64,000 nucleotides of DNA from Serratia liquefaciens ATCC 27592 (GTDB taxonomy: Bacteria; Pseudomonadota; Gammaproteobacteria; Enterobacterales; Enterobacteriaceae), in assembly GCF_000422085.1 (NCBI RefSeq), contig NC_021741.1:2542001-2606000 (forward strand), written 5' to 3'. The notes under the pieces are model-generated. The model did not search any database and was not told the DNA's origin. It saw only the letters and a program-made list of their open reading frames with translations. The first letter of the stretch is position 1. The number at the start of each line of letters is the position of its first letter. Below, piece by piece: positions 25,473 to 34,371 of the stretch. The position numbers and the translations under genes were made by a program.

Positions 25473-25925
25473 GTGTCGTTAATTCGGACTGCCACATCGC
25501 GAAGCCATCTCCCGGCCTGTCTGGGGATTTTTGCGATCCTGATGTTGTTCATCGCCCCGGTGATCTCTCGATCGCTGGAGCATGCGCGCGTGGGGCAATC
25601 TGAAACGGTCGCAATGACAGACTGCGGCATGGATATGTCTGCACATGGCCATCATCCGCCGCCAGAGCCTGGCGCACAAAGCATGACGATGACCATGCAG
25701 ACCGGCAGCCATAATATGGCGATGATGATGGATGACAGCGCCTGCGGTTACTGTGTATTGCTGATCCATGTCCCCTTGTTAGACTTGGCCAGTTCACCGC
25801 TATTCTGGTCTGGTTCGCTGTTGTCGCGCGCCCCTCCGCTGCATTATATCTTCCCGCTATTCGCCCATGTGATCCACTCCGAGTCCCAACCTCGCGCTCC
25901 ACCAGCATCGCTTCCGATGATTTAA
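25473..25925 (+). CDS. DUF2946 family membrane-associated protein, GTG start
   Basis: A 150-residue protein. An N-terminal hydrophobic helix (LPACLGIFAILMLFIAPVI) is a signal anchor or uncleaved signal; then comes a Met/His-rich stretch (CGMDMSAHGHHPPPE, MTMTMQTGSHNMAMMMDDS), the DUF2946 CGYC motif, and a second helix. Met/His clusters suit Cu(I) binding. I prefer GTG 25473, with AGGA 5 bases upstream, to the longer frame from ATG 25416, which lacks a ribosome site. The family often neighbours TonB copper receptors, as here. Role in copper handling is inference. Confidence 0.72.
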   Translation: MSLIRTATSRSHLPACLGIFAILMLFIAPVISRSLEHARVGQSETVAMTDCGMDMSAHGHHPPPEPGAQSMTMTMQTGSHNMAMMMDDSACGYCVLLIHVPLLDLASSPLFWSGSLLSRAPPLHYIFPLFAHVIHSESQPRAPPASLPMI

Positions 25926-26167
25926 AAATAAATAGACTGCAGCCAAATTATTCCTGTTGAGACTATTCAACCGGGCGGGTTATTTACGCCTGTCGGAATT
26001 CCCCACTGCACTCAATAAACATCGCAACCCTGTTGGCATTATTCTCACGCCAAAACCGGGCCAAAGCTTATTAACGGCGGCATGATGCTCCGGGTTTCAC
26101 TGCGCCTAAATAACCGGCTATTGCGATGTAAAAGTATTTTTAGCGTCAAAATTGACATTAAGGAACG

Positions 26168-28228
26168 ATGATGTTCGGAAAAACCAACAATTATAAGAAG
26201 CGCCCTCTCTCCCTGCATATTACTGCGGCTATGCCGCTGTTTGTCCTGGCGGGCTTCAATGCTCATGCTGCACAACAGCACCAGCATGAAGTAGCGGTAA
26301 AGGCCAATGATGGCGACGTGATCACCGTCACCGCACCGCTCTATTCGCCGATGACGATAGTGACCTCACCGAAAACCCCTCGCCAGCCAGTGCCTGCCAG
26401 CGACGGTTCGGATTATCTGAAAACTATCCCAGGTTTCTCACAGATCCGGAATGGCGGCACCAATGGCGACCCGGTGTTTCGCGGCATGTTTGGATCCAGG
26501 CTGAAAATTTTGACCGACGGTGGCGAAATGTTGGGTGCCTGTCCTTCACGAATGGACGCGCCGACTTCCTATATTTCACCAGAAAGTTATGACCTGTTGA
26601 CGATTACCAAGGGGCCGCAAACGGTGCTTTGGGGAGCAGGATCCTCTGCCGGTACGGTGCGCTTTGAACGAGAACGCCCGCAGTTTGATAAACCAGGCAT
26701 CAAAGGCAACGCCAGCATGCTGGCCGGTTCCAACGGCCGTTGGGATGAAAACATTGATGCCAGCCTGGGCGGTGAACAAGGTTATCTGCGCCTGATGGGC
26801 AATAAATCACGCTCTCATGATTACCAGGACGGCAATGGCGATCGCGTGCCCTCTCGCTGGGACAAATGGAATGGCGATCTGGCACTGGGCTGGACTCCGG
26901 ACACCGATACCCTGCTGGAAGTGACCATGGGTCGGGGTAATGGTGAAGCGCGCTATGCCGGGCGTAGTATGGATGGTTCGCAGTTCAAGCGCGAAAGCCT
27001 GGGCATGCGGGTAGAAAAATCCAATATTGGCGAGGTGTTCGACAAGCTGGAAGCCCAGGTGTATTACAACTACGCCAACCATATTATGGATAACACCACC
27101 CTGCGTTCACCCGGCCAAGGCGGCATGGCGATGGGACACATGGGCATGGGGATGCCTATGCACGCAGGCATGACCATGCAGTTGGATCGTCGCACCGTCG
27201 GCGGTCGAGTGATGGGAACCTGGCTGTGGCAAGATTTTAAGTTGGAAAGTGGTATCGATACGCAAACCAACACGCATCGCAACAAACGGGGTAACGCCTG
27301 GCAAGAGGATGCGCAGTTCCATAACTACGGTGCCTTTGGTGAACTGACCTGGAGCGCGACCGAACAGAGTAAGATCATTAGCGGTGCTCGCCTCGATCGC
27401 ACCCTGGTGGATAACTACAAAACCGGCAACGACACTGAGCGTTCCGATACGCTGCCGAGCGGTTTTAGCCGTATTGAGCACACATTGGCCGGCATGCCGT
27501 TGATGCTGTACGCAGGGATCGGCTATACCGAGCGTTTCCCCGACTATTGGGAGCTGTTCTCCCCGACATTTGGGCCTGGCGGCAACAAGAGTGCGTTTGA
27601 CAGCGTGAAGAGTGAAAAAACCACGCAGATCGATATCGGTGCTCAATATACCGATAAGCGGTTTAACAGCTGGATATCGGCTTATGTTGGCCATGTGAAT
27701 GACTTTATCTTGTTCAAATACGATCCGCATCACGCCCGTATCAGCCAGGCCGATAACGTTAATGCCACCATCATGGGCGGTGAAATGGGTATGGGTTACC
27801 AGTTGACCGAACACTGGAAGACCGATGCCAGCCTGGCTTATGCCTGGGGGAAAAACACCAGCGACAACCAGCCGTTGCCGCAAATTCCACCGTTGGAGGC
27901 TCGCTTTGGTTTAACCTACGAACGAGGCGACTGGAGCAGTACCGGCCTGTGGCGGGTGGTCAGCAGTCAGCACCGCGTAGCCATCAATCAGGGCAACGTG
28001 GTCGGTAAAGACTTTGCCGACAGCCCGGGTTTTGGCGTGCTGTCCGCCAATGTGGCTTATAAGGTGAACTCACACGTCAAGCTCAGCACCGGCCTGGATA
28101 ACATTCTCAATAAAACCTACAGCGAACACCTGAATCTGGCTGGTAACAGTACCTTCGGCTATTCATCGAATACGTCGGTCAATGAACCGGGCCGCACCCT
28201 GTGGGCCAAGGTGAATGTCACCTTCTAA
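26168..28228 (+). CDS. TonB-dependent copper receptor (OprC/NosA type)
   Basis: A 686-residue outer-membrane receptor with signal peptide (LHITAAMPLFVLAGFNAHA). The plug contains DVITVTAPLYSPMTIV and DGSDYLKTIPGFSQIRNGGTNGDPVFRGMFGSRL, and CPSRMDAPTSYISPESYD is typical of the copper-receptor family. A His/Met-rich loop (GGMAMGHMGMGMPMHAGMTM, near residue 320) probably captures copper. The barrel ends in the C-terminal Phe (KVNVTF). Start ATG 26168 or 26171; AAGGA precedes both. A small dyad, GTCAA-AA-TTGAC (26145-26156), lies just before the ribosome site and may be an operator. Confidence 0.9.
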   Translation: MMFGKTNNYKKRPLSLHITAAMPLFVLAGFNAHAAQQHQHEVAVKANDGDVITVTAPLYSPMTIVTSPKTPRQPVPASDGSDYLKTIPGFSQIRNGGTNGDPVFRGMFGSRLKILTDGGEMLGACPSRMDAPTSYISPESYDLLTITKGPQTVLWGAGSSAGTVRFERERPQFDKPGIKGNASMLAGSNGRWDENIDASLGGEQGYLRLMGNKSRSHDYQDGNGDRVPSRWDKWNGDLALGWTPDTDTLLEVTMGRGNGEARYAGRSMDGSQFKRESLGMRVEKSNIGEVFDKLEAQVYYNYANHIMDNTTLRSPGQGGMAMGHMGMGMPMHAGMTMQLDRRTVGGRVMGTWLWQDFKLESGIDTQTNTHRNKRGNAWQEDAQFHNYGAFGELTWSATEQSKIISGARLDRTLVDNYKTGNDTERSDTLPSGFSRIEHTLAGMPLMLYAGIGYTERFPDYWELFSPTFGPGGNKSAFDSVKSEKTTQIDIGAQYTDKRFNSWISAYVGHVNDFILFKYDPHHARISQADNVNATIMGGEMGMGYQLTEHWKTDASLAYAWGKNTSDNQPLPQIPPLEARFGLTYERGDWSSTGLWRVVSSQHRVAINQGNVVGKDFADSPGFGVLSANVAYKVNSHVKLSTGLDNILNKTYSEHLNLAGNSTFGYSSNTSVNEPGRTLWAKVNVTF

Positions 28229-28237
28229 CCAGGTGCT

Positions 28238-28268
28238 ATGGGGCGGTGTATGCATGCCACCGCCCCAT
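28238..28268 (+). terminator. Terminator of the copper receptor gene
   Basis: ATGGGGCGGTG (28238-28248) and CACCGCCCCAT (28258-28268) make an 11-bp perfect stem with a 9-base loop, followed by GTTTGTTATT. It begins 10 bases after the stop and lies between convergent genes. Confidence 0.7.
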
Positions 28269-28357
28269 GTTTGTTATTGCTCCGCGCGCTGATTTTGTTA
28301 TTCACGGGCAATTTGCTGAAATACAGCCGCTCACATGCCTGAAACCGTGCAGATATC

Positions 28358-29254
28358 TTATGCAACCGACGAGACAATATGCTCTCGCAGCCATTGATGC
28401 GCCGGATCGCGATGGGCACGCTCATGCCATAGCATGGTCATCTCGAAGCCCGGCAGCTCGACGGGCGGCTCCACCACCTGCAACGCGCTATTATTGCGTA
28501 CCAGACGTGACGGCAGCATGGCCACCAGCTCTGAGGTTGCCAGCACCGACATCACAAACAGAAAATGCGGTACGGAAAGCACCACTCGCCGGGTCAAACC
28601 GGCTTCCGCCAACACTTTGTCGGTGATGCCGAAAAAGCCCCCGCCGTCCGGCGAAACCATCACATGTTCCAGCTCACAAAACTCAGCCAGTGAAGGTGGT
28701 TTTTGCAAGCCTGGGTGTCCGGCTCGTCCCACCAGCACGTAGCGTTCGCTAAACAAAATTCGTTGTCGCAAATGGGCTGGAGCCCCTTCACGGGTATGAA
28801 AGGCCAAATCTATCTCACCCTGCTCCGCCTGCCTGGCGATGCGTGAAGGCACTGTCTCGATCACTGCCAGTCTGCTGTTCGGTGCCGCAGCCCGCAGGCC
28901 CATCAACGCCGGCTGAACAATGGTTGACTCGCCATAGTCAAAAGCCGCTACGTGCCAGGTATTTTCAGCCACTTTGGGATCAAAGGGCGCTGAAGGTGAC
29001 ACCGCCTGTTCCAGTGCTTCAAGTGCCTGCCGCAGCGGTTCGCGTAACTCGTCGCCGCGTGCGGTGGGCCGCATTCCTCGTGGCCCCGGCAACAGCAGCG
29101 GATCGTTAAAGATGTCTCTGAGTTTGGCGAGATGCACACTGACCGCCGGTTGTGAGAAGTTTAAACGTTGTGCCGCCCGGGTAACGTTGTGCTCTGAAAG
29201 CAAGGCGTCCAGCGTGACCAGCAGGTTAAGATCCAGACGTCTGATATTATTCAT
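28358..29254 (-). CDS. LysR-type regulator next to a quinone reductase
   Basis: A 298-residue LysR protein of the NodD/LinR-like group: LDLNLLVTLDALLSEHNVTRAAQRLNFSQPAVS HTH, with the effector domain beginning near residue 92 (TWHVAAFDYGES). It is divergent from the NAD(P)H quinone reductase gene at 29340, with a 24-bp perfect dyad between them, so it most likely regulates that gene and itself. The inducer is unknown; quinone-like or aromatic compounds are plausible. Confidence 0.88.
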   Translation of the reverse strand: MNNIRRLDLNLLVTLDALLSEHNVTRAAQRLNFSQPAVSVHLAKLRDIFNDPLLLPGPRGMRPTARGDELREPLRQALEALEQAVSPSAPFDPKVAENTWHVAAFDYGESTIVQPALMGLRAAAPNSRLAVIETVPSRIARQAEQGEIDLAFHTREGAPAHLRQRILFSERYVLVGRAGHPGLQKPPSLAEFCELEHVMVSPDGGGFFGITDKVLAEAGLTRRVVLSVPHFLFVMSVLATSELVAMLPSRLVRNNSALQVVEPPVELPGFEMTMLWHERAHRDPAHQWLREHIVSSVA

Positions 29255-29267
29255 GCTAATACCTGTA

Positions 29268-29291
29268 ATATTAGAAATTCATTTCTAATAT
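29268..29291. promoter_or_regulatory. Perfect 11-bp-arm palindrome, probable LysR operator
   Basis: ATATTAGAAAT (29268-29278) and ATTTCTAATAT (29281-29291) are exact inverted copies separated by TC. The dyad sits 14 bases upstream of the LysR start and 49 upstream of the quinone reductase start. The T-N11-A feature of LysR sites is contained in it. Binding is inferred. Confidence 0.75.
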
Positions 29292-29339
29292 ACCTTGCAG
29301 CAGCCTAACCTGCCTCCATCAATCAATGGAGGTTCCACA

Positions 29340-30113
29340 ATGAATGTTTTAATCGTCTACGCCCACCCTGAACCGCAGTCATTAAATGGTTCACTCAAGG
29401 ATTTTTCAGTACAGCGGCTCGAAGCTGCCGGCCATGCGGTGCAAGTTTCCGATCTGTATGCCATGCGATGGAAAGCGACGCTCGACGCCAATGACAGTAC
29501 GGCCCAACCCGGTGATCGTTTCAATCCGTCGCTCGATTCCCAGCAGGCTTTTGCTCAGGGTTTACAGAGCAAAGACATTGAACTGGAACAGGAAAAGCTG
29601 CTGTGGGCCGATACGGTGATCTTGCAGTTCCCGCTGTGGTGGTTTTCGATGCCGGCGATCCTTAAAGGCTGGGTTGAACGCGTCTATGCCTACGGATTTG
29701 CCTATGGCGTCGGCGAGCACTCTGACGTCCGTTGGGGGGATCGTTATGGTGAAGGCACCCTCGCCGGTAAACGCGCGATGCTGATTGTCACTACCGGCGG
29801 ATGGGAATCGCACTATGCGCAACGCGGCATCAATGGCCCGATCGATGACATTCTGTTCCCTATCCAACATGGCATCCTGCATTATCCGGGTTTCGAAGTG
29901 CTGCCGCCCTTTGTTCTTTATCGTACCGGCCGGGTTGATGAAGCGCGCTTTGCCGAGGCTTGTAACGCACTGGGGCAACGTCTCGATGAATTGGAGCAAA
30001 CCTCGCCTATTCCCTTCCGTAGGCAGAATGCGGGCGAGTACGAGATCCCGGCATTGACGCTGAAACCCGATATTGCTCCCGGGCGTAAGGGCTTTAGCGC
30101 GCATATTGAATAA
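29340..30113 (+). CDS. NAD(P)H:quinone oxidoreductase, NQO1/flavodoxin-fold family
   Basis: A 257-residue FAD/FMN-dependent quinone reductase. The N-terminus MNVLIVYAHPEPQSLNGSL and the central block DTVILQFPLWWFSMPAILKGWVERVYAYGFAYG are the family hallmark, with LIVTTGGWESHY near residue 150. It reduces quinones by two electrons and protects against redox cyclers. ATG 29340 has GGAGG 7 bases upstream. It belongs with the divergent LysR gene. Its stop is separated by only 5 bases from a decayed gabD fragment. Confidence 0.88.
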   Translation: MNVLIVYAHPEPQSLNGSLKDFSVQRLEAAGHAVQVSDLYAMRWKATLDANDSTAQPGDRFNPSLDSQQAFAQGLQSKDIELEQEKLLWADTVILQFPLWWFSMPAILKGWVERVYAYGFAYGVGEHSDVRWGDRYGEGTLAGKRAMLIVTTGGWESHYAQRGINGPIDDILFPIQHGILHYPGFEVLPPFVLYRTGRVDEARFAEACNALGQRLDELEQTSPIPFRRQNAGEYEIPALTLKPDIAPGRKGFSAHIE

Positions 30114-30118
30114 TTAAT

Positions 30119-30487
30119 GGAACCTTCTTCCAACCCACGGTATTGGCCGACGCTAATGAACAGATGCGGTTGGCGCATGAAGAAACTTTCGGGCCGCTGG
30201 CAGCCTGCTTCCGTTTCCATACCGAAGAGGAAGTGATTCGCCGGGCTAACGACACGCCTTTCGGATTGGCCGCCTACCTCTACACTCGCGATCTGGCGCG
30301 TGCATTCCGTGTCACGCGCCAGTTGGAAAGCGGTATGGTGGGCATCAATGAGGGCATTATCTCGACCGAAGTGGCGCCCTTTGGCGGCGTCAAAGAGTCT
30401 GGCCTGGGCCGTGAGGGCGCGGATGTGGGGCTCGAGGAGTATCTTGAGACCCAGTATGTCAATTTGGGGCAACTGGGCGGCGAATAA
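30119..30487 (+). pseudogene. gabD: 3' fragment of succinate-semialdehyde dehydrogenase (gabD-like)
   Basis: From 30119 the frame reads GTFFQPTVLADAN..., then EETFGPLAACFRF, GLAAYLYTRDLARAFRV, GMVGINEGIISTEVAPFGGVKESGLGREG, the C-terminal quarter of NAD(P)-dependent succinate-semialdehyde dehydrogenase. About 122 of roughly 480 residues remain, without the catalytic Cys/Glu region and without a start. It begins 5 bases after the quinone reductase stop, so the joint is probably a deletion or replacement. An internal ATG (30143) has no ribosome site. Confidence 0.85.
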
Positions 30488-31424
30488 ATAGCTGTTCGGT
30501 CATCAATTGCCCCCACTGTGTGCCCGGCTGCTCTTCTGCAAGCACGAAACCGACGCTTTCATAAAGATGCCGGGCCGCATCCAGCCCTTTGAAGGTCCAC
30601 AGATGGGTTTCGTCAAAGGCATGCTCATCGCAAAAACTGACCGCCCGGTTCAGCAACTGGCGGCCAATACCGCTGCCACGCAGGCTGTCATCGATAATAA
30701 ATGCGCGCAAGTGAGCACGGTTGTCTCCCAAGCTTTCGCCATCAATCGAAACAGAGCCGACAATGCGATCACCCTTCAGCGCGGACCAGGTCTGGTTTAA
30801 TGGATTCGACAAACGCCCGGCCAGATCGGCCAATGCCGCGCCCACCGTAGCTTCGAAGAAGGCGCCGAAACCCACGGTGCGGGAATAGTATTGCATGTGC
30901 ATTTCCAGCGTTCTGGCGGTGAACCCCGGCAGATAGCCGCTGACAATCTCGATGGGTGCTGCAGGAACCGGCGTTTCTCCCAGGCGATGTGCTCGCAACG
31001 CTGTGGCATAGCTCTGCAGTCCATTGGCAATGCTGACGCTGGCGTCTGCCGGTAACTGCTCCAGCGCGGTAAGCACTTGACGATCGGCAAAACGATTGAT
31101 GCCCGCCAGGGTTTCGCGTCCTTGCACCGTCAGCCGCAGGATCTTCTCTCTGGCATCTCGCGCGCTGGCCTGCGTTTCCAACTCCCCGGCTTTGATCAGC
31201 TTGTTCAACATGCGGCTGACGCTGGATTTCTCCAGGTTAAGTACGTTGCAAAGCTCGGCGGCGGTATCAACCTGGCGATCGCCTATTTCAATCAACGCAT
31301 GCACCGCCGATGGCGGCAGTTCGGTTCCTGCCAGGGTATTGCCCATAAAGCCGAGCTCACGCACCAAATGGCGCGACGCATCCCTGATCGGGTGTAAATA
31401 CGGACTTGGTTGGGTGATTGACAT
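30459..31424 (-). CDS. MarR-type regulator fused to a GNAT acetyltransferase
   Basis: A 321-residue two-domain protein. The MarR winged HTH covers about residues 10-140 (LNLEKSSVSRMLNKLIKAGELET, then DAREKILRLTVQGRE). The GNAT domain covers 160-315, with the acetyl-CoA loop LRGSGIGRQLLNRAV near 255 and FKGLDAARHLYESVGF near 285. I start at ATG 31424 (MSITQPSP) because the earlier in-frame ATG 31460 lies inside a long palindrome that should be the promoter-operator. Such fusions are known; the acetylation substrate is unknown. Its 3' end overlaps the gabD remnant by 29 bases. Confidence 0.85.
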   Translation of the reverse strand: MSITQPSPYLHPIRDASRHLVRELGFMGNTLAGTELPPSAVHALIEIGDRQVDTAAELCNVLNLEKSSVSRMLNKLIKAGELETQASARDAREKILRLTVQGRETLAGINRFADRQVLTALEQLPADASVSIANGLQSYATALRAHRLGETPVPAAPIEIVSGYLPGFTARTLEMHMQYYSRTVGFGAFFEATVGAALADLAGRLSNPLNQTWSALKGDRIVGSVSIDGESLGDNRAHLRAFIIDDSLRGSGIGRQLLNRAVSFCDEHAFDETHLWTFKGLDAARHLYESVGFVLAEEQPGTQWGQLMTEQLFIRRPVAPN

Positions 31425-31432
31425 GATCGGCA

Positions 31433-31467
31433 CTCTGATATGGTTGTATAGTGCAACCATATCAGAG
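31433..31467. promoter_or_regulatory. 14-bp-arm palindrome, probable MarR autoregulatory operator
   Basis: CTCTGATATGGTTG (31433-31446) and CAACCATATCAGAG (31454-31467) are perfect inverted copies separated by TATAGTG. The dyad lies 9 bases upstream of the MarR-GNAT start, where it would overlap the -10 and transcription start. This is the strongest dyad in the window. Confidence 0.8.
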
Positions 31468-31536
31468 TTATTCAGCAGTGCAAAGGGGCATATGTCTTAC
31501 AGGACAGCGGCCCGTCAACAGGCACGCTCAGGTTTT

Positions 31537-32220
31537 TTAGGCGCTCTCGCCCTTTTTTAACTCTTTCAGGTACTTGTAAACCGTGGCGCGGCCGAGGGAT
31601 AACACGTTGGCGATATAGTCGGCGGCGCTTTTGGCTTTAAACGCCCCTTCGTTATACAGGTCAATCACCAACTGCTTTTTCTGTTCACGGCTCAATGAAC
31701 CCAATGAAGCGTTTTGCTGGCGGATCCACTCGTGCAGGAAGGTATTGATCTTCTCCTGCCAGTCGTCTTTGAATAACTGCTGTGGCTGAGGCTGCAAACG
31801 GGTGACCGACAGGAACATATCCAGCGCATTTCTGGCATCTTCAAATGTCGCGGTGCTCAAATTAATGCACAGCAGGTAGCGGGGAACGCCCTGTTCGTCT
31901 TTCGCGGCAATGCTCACCGAACGCATTTTCTTGCCGTCCCAGTTGAGTTTTTCGTACGGCCCGGTCACCTGACCTTCGCTGTCGATGTCAAAATCCTCCA
32001 AACCGGCATCGTCACCCGGTTTGCGTTTCGACAGATTATTGGCGAGGTACGCCACCTTATTGGTAGAGAGATCGTGTATCACCACTTCCACATTGGGAAA
32101 AAACAGTGCAGCAATGCCGTCGGCAACCGACTGCAATAATTCTAATTGGGACGTGGTTTTCAGCACTCTGCTGTTACTCCATAGCGATAAGGCATGATGA
32201 TATTGGCGAGTTTTCATCAT
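31537..32220 (-). CDS. YheO/DauR-like PAS-HTH transcriptional regulator
   Basis: A 227-residue protein with an N-terminal YheO-type PAS domain (FPNVEVVIHDLSTNKVAYLANNLSKRKPGDD near residue 41) and a C-terminal HTH_22 domain (REQKKQLVIDLYNEGAFKAKSAADYIANVLSLGRATVYKYLKEL). The family includes DauR, the repressor of D-arginine use in Pseudomonas. It follows the amino-acid permease gene by 78 bases on the same strand, so it probably controls that permease. Ligand unknown. Confidence 0.83.
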   Translation of the reverse strand: MMKTRQYHHALSLWSNSRVLKTTSQLELLQSVADGIAALFFPNVEVVIHDLSTNKVAYLANNLSKRKPGDDAGLEDFDIDSEGQVTGPYEKLNWDGKKMRSVSIAAKDEQGVPRYLLCINLSTATFEDARNALDMFLSVTRLQPQPQQLFKDDWQEKINTFLHEWIRQQNASLGSLSREQKKQLVIDLYNEGAFKAKSAADYIANVLSLGRATVYKYLKELKKGESA

Positions 32221-32298
32221 TGGGTCAGCCGCTTAGCATACCTCAGTTGCCCCGCAATGCCGAGCGGGAGAACGGCTAACCGCCCTCCCGAGACTGGC

Positions 32299-33756
32299 TT
32301 ATTCCGCCTCGCGATGGCTTTGGTAAAACACATAACCTTCCTGAGCCACGCTGTCTTTGATTCTAAAGCGCCAAACGATCGCCAGGGTGATAAACCACAG
32401 CGGCATGCTGCACAACGCTATCAGGGTATCGCGATCAAAGATCATCAGCACCAGCGTGAAGGCAAAGAATGCCAATGTCAGCCAGGTCATTATCACCCCG
32501 CCCGGCATTTTGAACAGCGAACGTGCATGCAGGTCGGGCCGCTGTTTGCGGTAAACCAGATAGGCCGCCAGGATCATGCCCCAGCTGTAAACCACCAGTA
32601 TCGCCGCCACGGTAGACACGATAGTAAATAGCGTCATGACGTTCGGCATCAGGATCAGCAACATCGTCCCCACTACCATGCAAAAGCACGAGAACATCAG
32701 GCTGCGGATCGGAATGGCGGTAGTGCGCGAAAGTATCTTGAACTGCCCATGGGCATGCTTCTCCATCGACAAGCCATACAGCATGCGGGTACTGGAATAG
32801 ACGCCACTGTTGGCTGAGGACATCGCCGAAGTCAGCGCCACAAAGTTGATGACCGCGGCGGCGGCAGGTAATCCCGCCTGATCGAACAGCATCACAAACG
32901 GACTGCTGTCCGGTGAAATATGGCTCCATGAGGTTACGGCGATGATCGCCAGCATGGAGAACACATAAAAGATGATGATCCGCACCGGGATAACGTTAAT
33001 CGCCTTCGGCAGTACCTTGTGTGGATCCTTGGTTTCAGCCGACATGGTGCCCAACAGCTCAATACCGGTGCAGGAAAAGATGGCGATCTGAAAGCCGGCA
33101 AAGAAACCAAGAATGCCGTGCGGCATGAAAATAGCAGGATCGGTGATGTTGTTCACCGAGGCTTTAACCCCGTCTGGCGAAGTCCAGCCAATAAACACCA
33201 TCCAGGCCCCGGTGACGATCAACGCGATAATGGCGATCACCTTGATGATGGCAAACCAAAACTCCGCTTCGCCAAACATCTTCACCGACAGCATATTGAA
33301 CAGGCACAACAGGCCTAAGGTCAGTAAAGCCGGTAGCCAGGGTGAAACCTCGGGGTACCAGTACTGTATGTAGCCGCCGCAGACCACCACGTCGGCAATG
33401 CACGTCACCACCCAGCTCAGCCAATAGGACCACCCCAGAAAGAAGCTGGCTTTCGGCCCCAGGTATTCGGAAACGAAATCGGCAAATGAGCGGTAGTCGA
33501 GCTTGGTCAGCAACAGCTCCCCCATCGCTCGCATCACCATAAACATAAAGAAGCCGACAATCACATAGGTCAACACAATAGAGGTGCCGGAAAGCGCGAT
33601 GGTTTTGCCCGATCCCATAAATAAGCCAGTCCCAATGGCGCCGCCGATGGAAATCAGTTGAATATGGCGCTCGCTGAGTCCGCGTTGCAATGTTTGGGCG
33701 CAGTCAGGCCCCTCGGTTGAAGAAGCCTTCAACCGATGTTGCTTACTTTTTGTCAT
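32299..33756 (-). CDS. Amino-acid permease, CycA-like (APC superfamily, AAT family)
   Basis: A 485-residue permease with about 12 membrane segments. The AAT signature LSERHIQLISIGGAIGTGLFMGSGKTI is near residue 28 and ETKDPHKVLPKAINVIPVRI near 240. It resembles E. coli CycA (D-serine, D-alanine, glycine transporter, 470 residues) but is divergent enough to be a paralogue, so no symbol is given. It is paired with the YheO/DauR-like regulator. Together with dsdX and dsdC it suggests D-amino-acid uptake capacity in this region. Substrate unproven. Confidence 0.82.
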   Translation of the reverse strand: MTKSKQHRLKASSTEGPDCAQTLQRGLSERHIQLISIGGAIGTGLFMGSGKTIALSGTSIVLTYVIVGFFMFMVMRAMGELLLTKLDYRSFADFVSEYLGPKASFFLGWSYWLSWVVTCIADVVVCGGYIQYWYPEVSPWLPALLTLGLLCLFNMLSVKMFGEAEFWFAIIKVIAIIALIVTGAWMVFIGWTSPDGVKASVNNITDPAIFMPHGILGFFAGFQIAIFSCTGIELLGTMSAETKDPHKVLPKAINVIPVRIIIFYVFSMLAIIAVTSWSHISPDSSPFVMLFDQAGLPAAAAVINFVALTSAMSSANSGVYSSTRMLYGLSMEKHAHGQFKILSRTTAIPIRSLMFSCFCMVVGTMLLILMPNVMTLFTIVSTVAAILVVYSWGMILAAYLVYRKQRPDLHARSLFKMPGGVIMTWLTLAFFAFTLVLMIFDRDTLIALCSMPLWFITLAIVWRFRIKDSVAQEGYVFYQSHREAE

Positions 33757-34371
33757 GGTGTTACCTGTCCGTCATTAAGGCGATTAAGCAGCGGACAGCC
33801 GCTGCTGCAGGAGTGAAACGCATTGCGCGTTGTACCGGCAAAAAAATTCAGGCAAAACGATACCGTCCCTTTGTTAAAGGGAAGTTAAAAAATGTACGCA
33901 TCAGAAAACGGCTGTTCGAGCTGCGCGCTAGCCCACATTTAGCATGCGAAGCATGAGCGTGGAGGGTGATTCATTTATTATCAGTCGGTTATGATTATTT
34001 TTGTTCAAGAATAAAACGCTGACAACGTCGATTTAACATGAATTTAACTCTGGCGTCAGGAAACGGCATTGTCAACACGACACTTAAATAAAATGAAACT
34101 TTTTGATCACATTCAAGCTTCTGAAAAATAGATAAAAACGGGTTTTATGCATTTTTTATGCATAAACCATGAGTAGCTGCCGCAACCACCGTACAAAAGT
34201 AATTAACTATTCATTTTTACGCCGTCAAACCGGCTTGAAAGCGGCCTGTGGCCCGATGAGTGGGGGCTAACAAGCCGCGTTTTTAATGGTAAATTTAGCG
34301 TCGCAAAAGTGTTATGCACTTAGTAATCCACGGTTAAACAAAATAAATACCTATATATAAAAAGGTTGGTT
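33757..34371. other. Long intergenic region upstream of glutamate dehydrogenase
   Basis: About 615 bases without a supported gene; the frame at 33690-33956 starts inside the permease gene and is not credible. TTTATGCAT (34144-34152) and ATGCATAAA (34158-34166) form a 9-bp inverted repeat around TTTTT, about 205 bases upstream of the dehydrogenase start. The 3' half is AT-rich and likely includes the dehydrogenase promoter and a long leader. Confidence 0.5.

Noticed and set aside
27107..27883. Minus-strand frame of 258 codons opposite the copper receptor
   Set aside because: Shadow of the receptor gene; the His-rich product is the reverse reading of the Met-rich loop.
32299..33756. Naming the permease cycA
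   Set aside because: Similarity to E. coli CycA is clear but partial; it may be a paralogue with a different amino acid as substrate.
33690..33956. 88-codon plus-strand frame upstream of glutamate dehydrogenase
   Set aside because: Begins inside the permease gene on the opposite strand and has no start signal.
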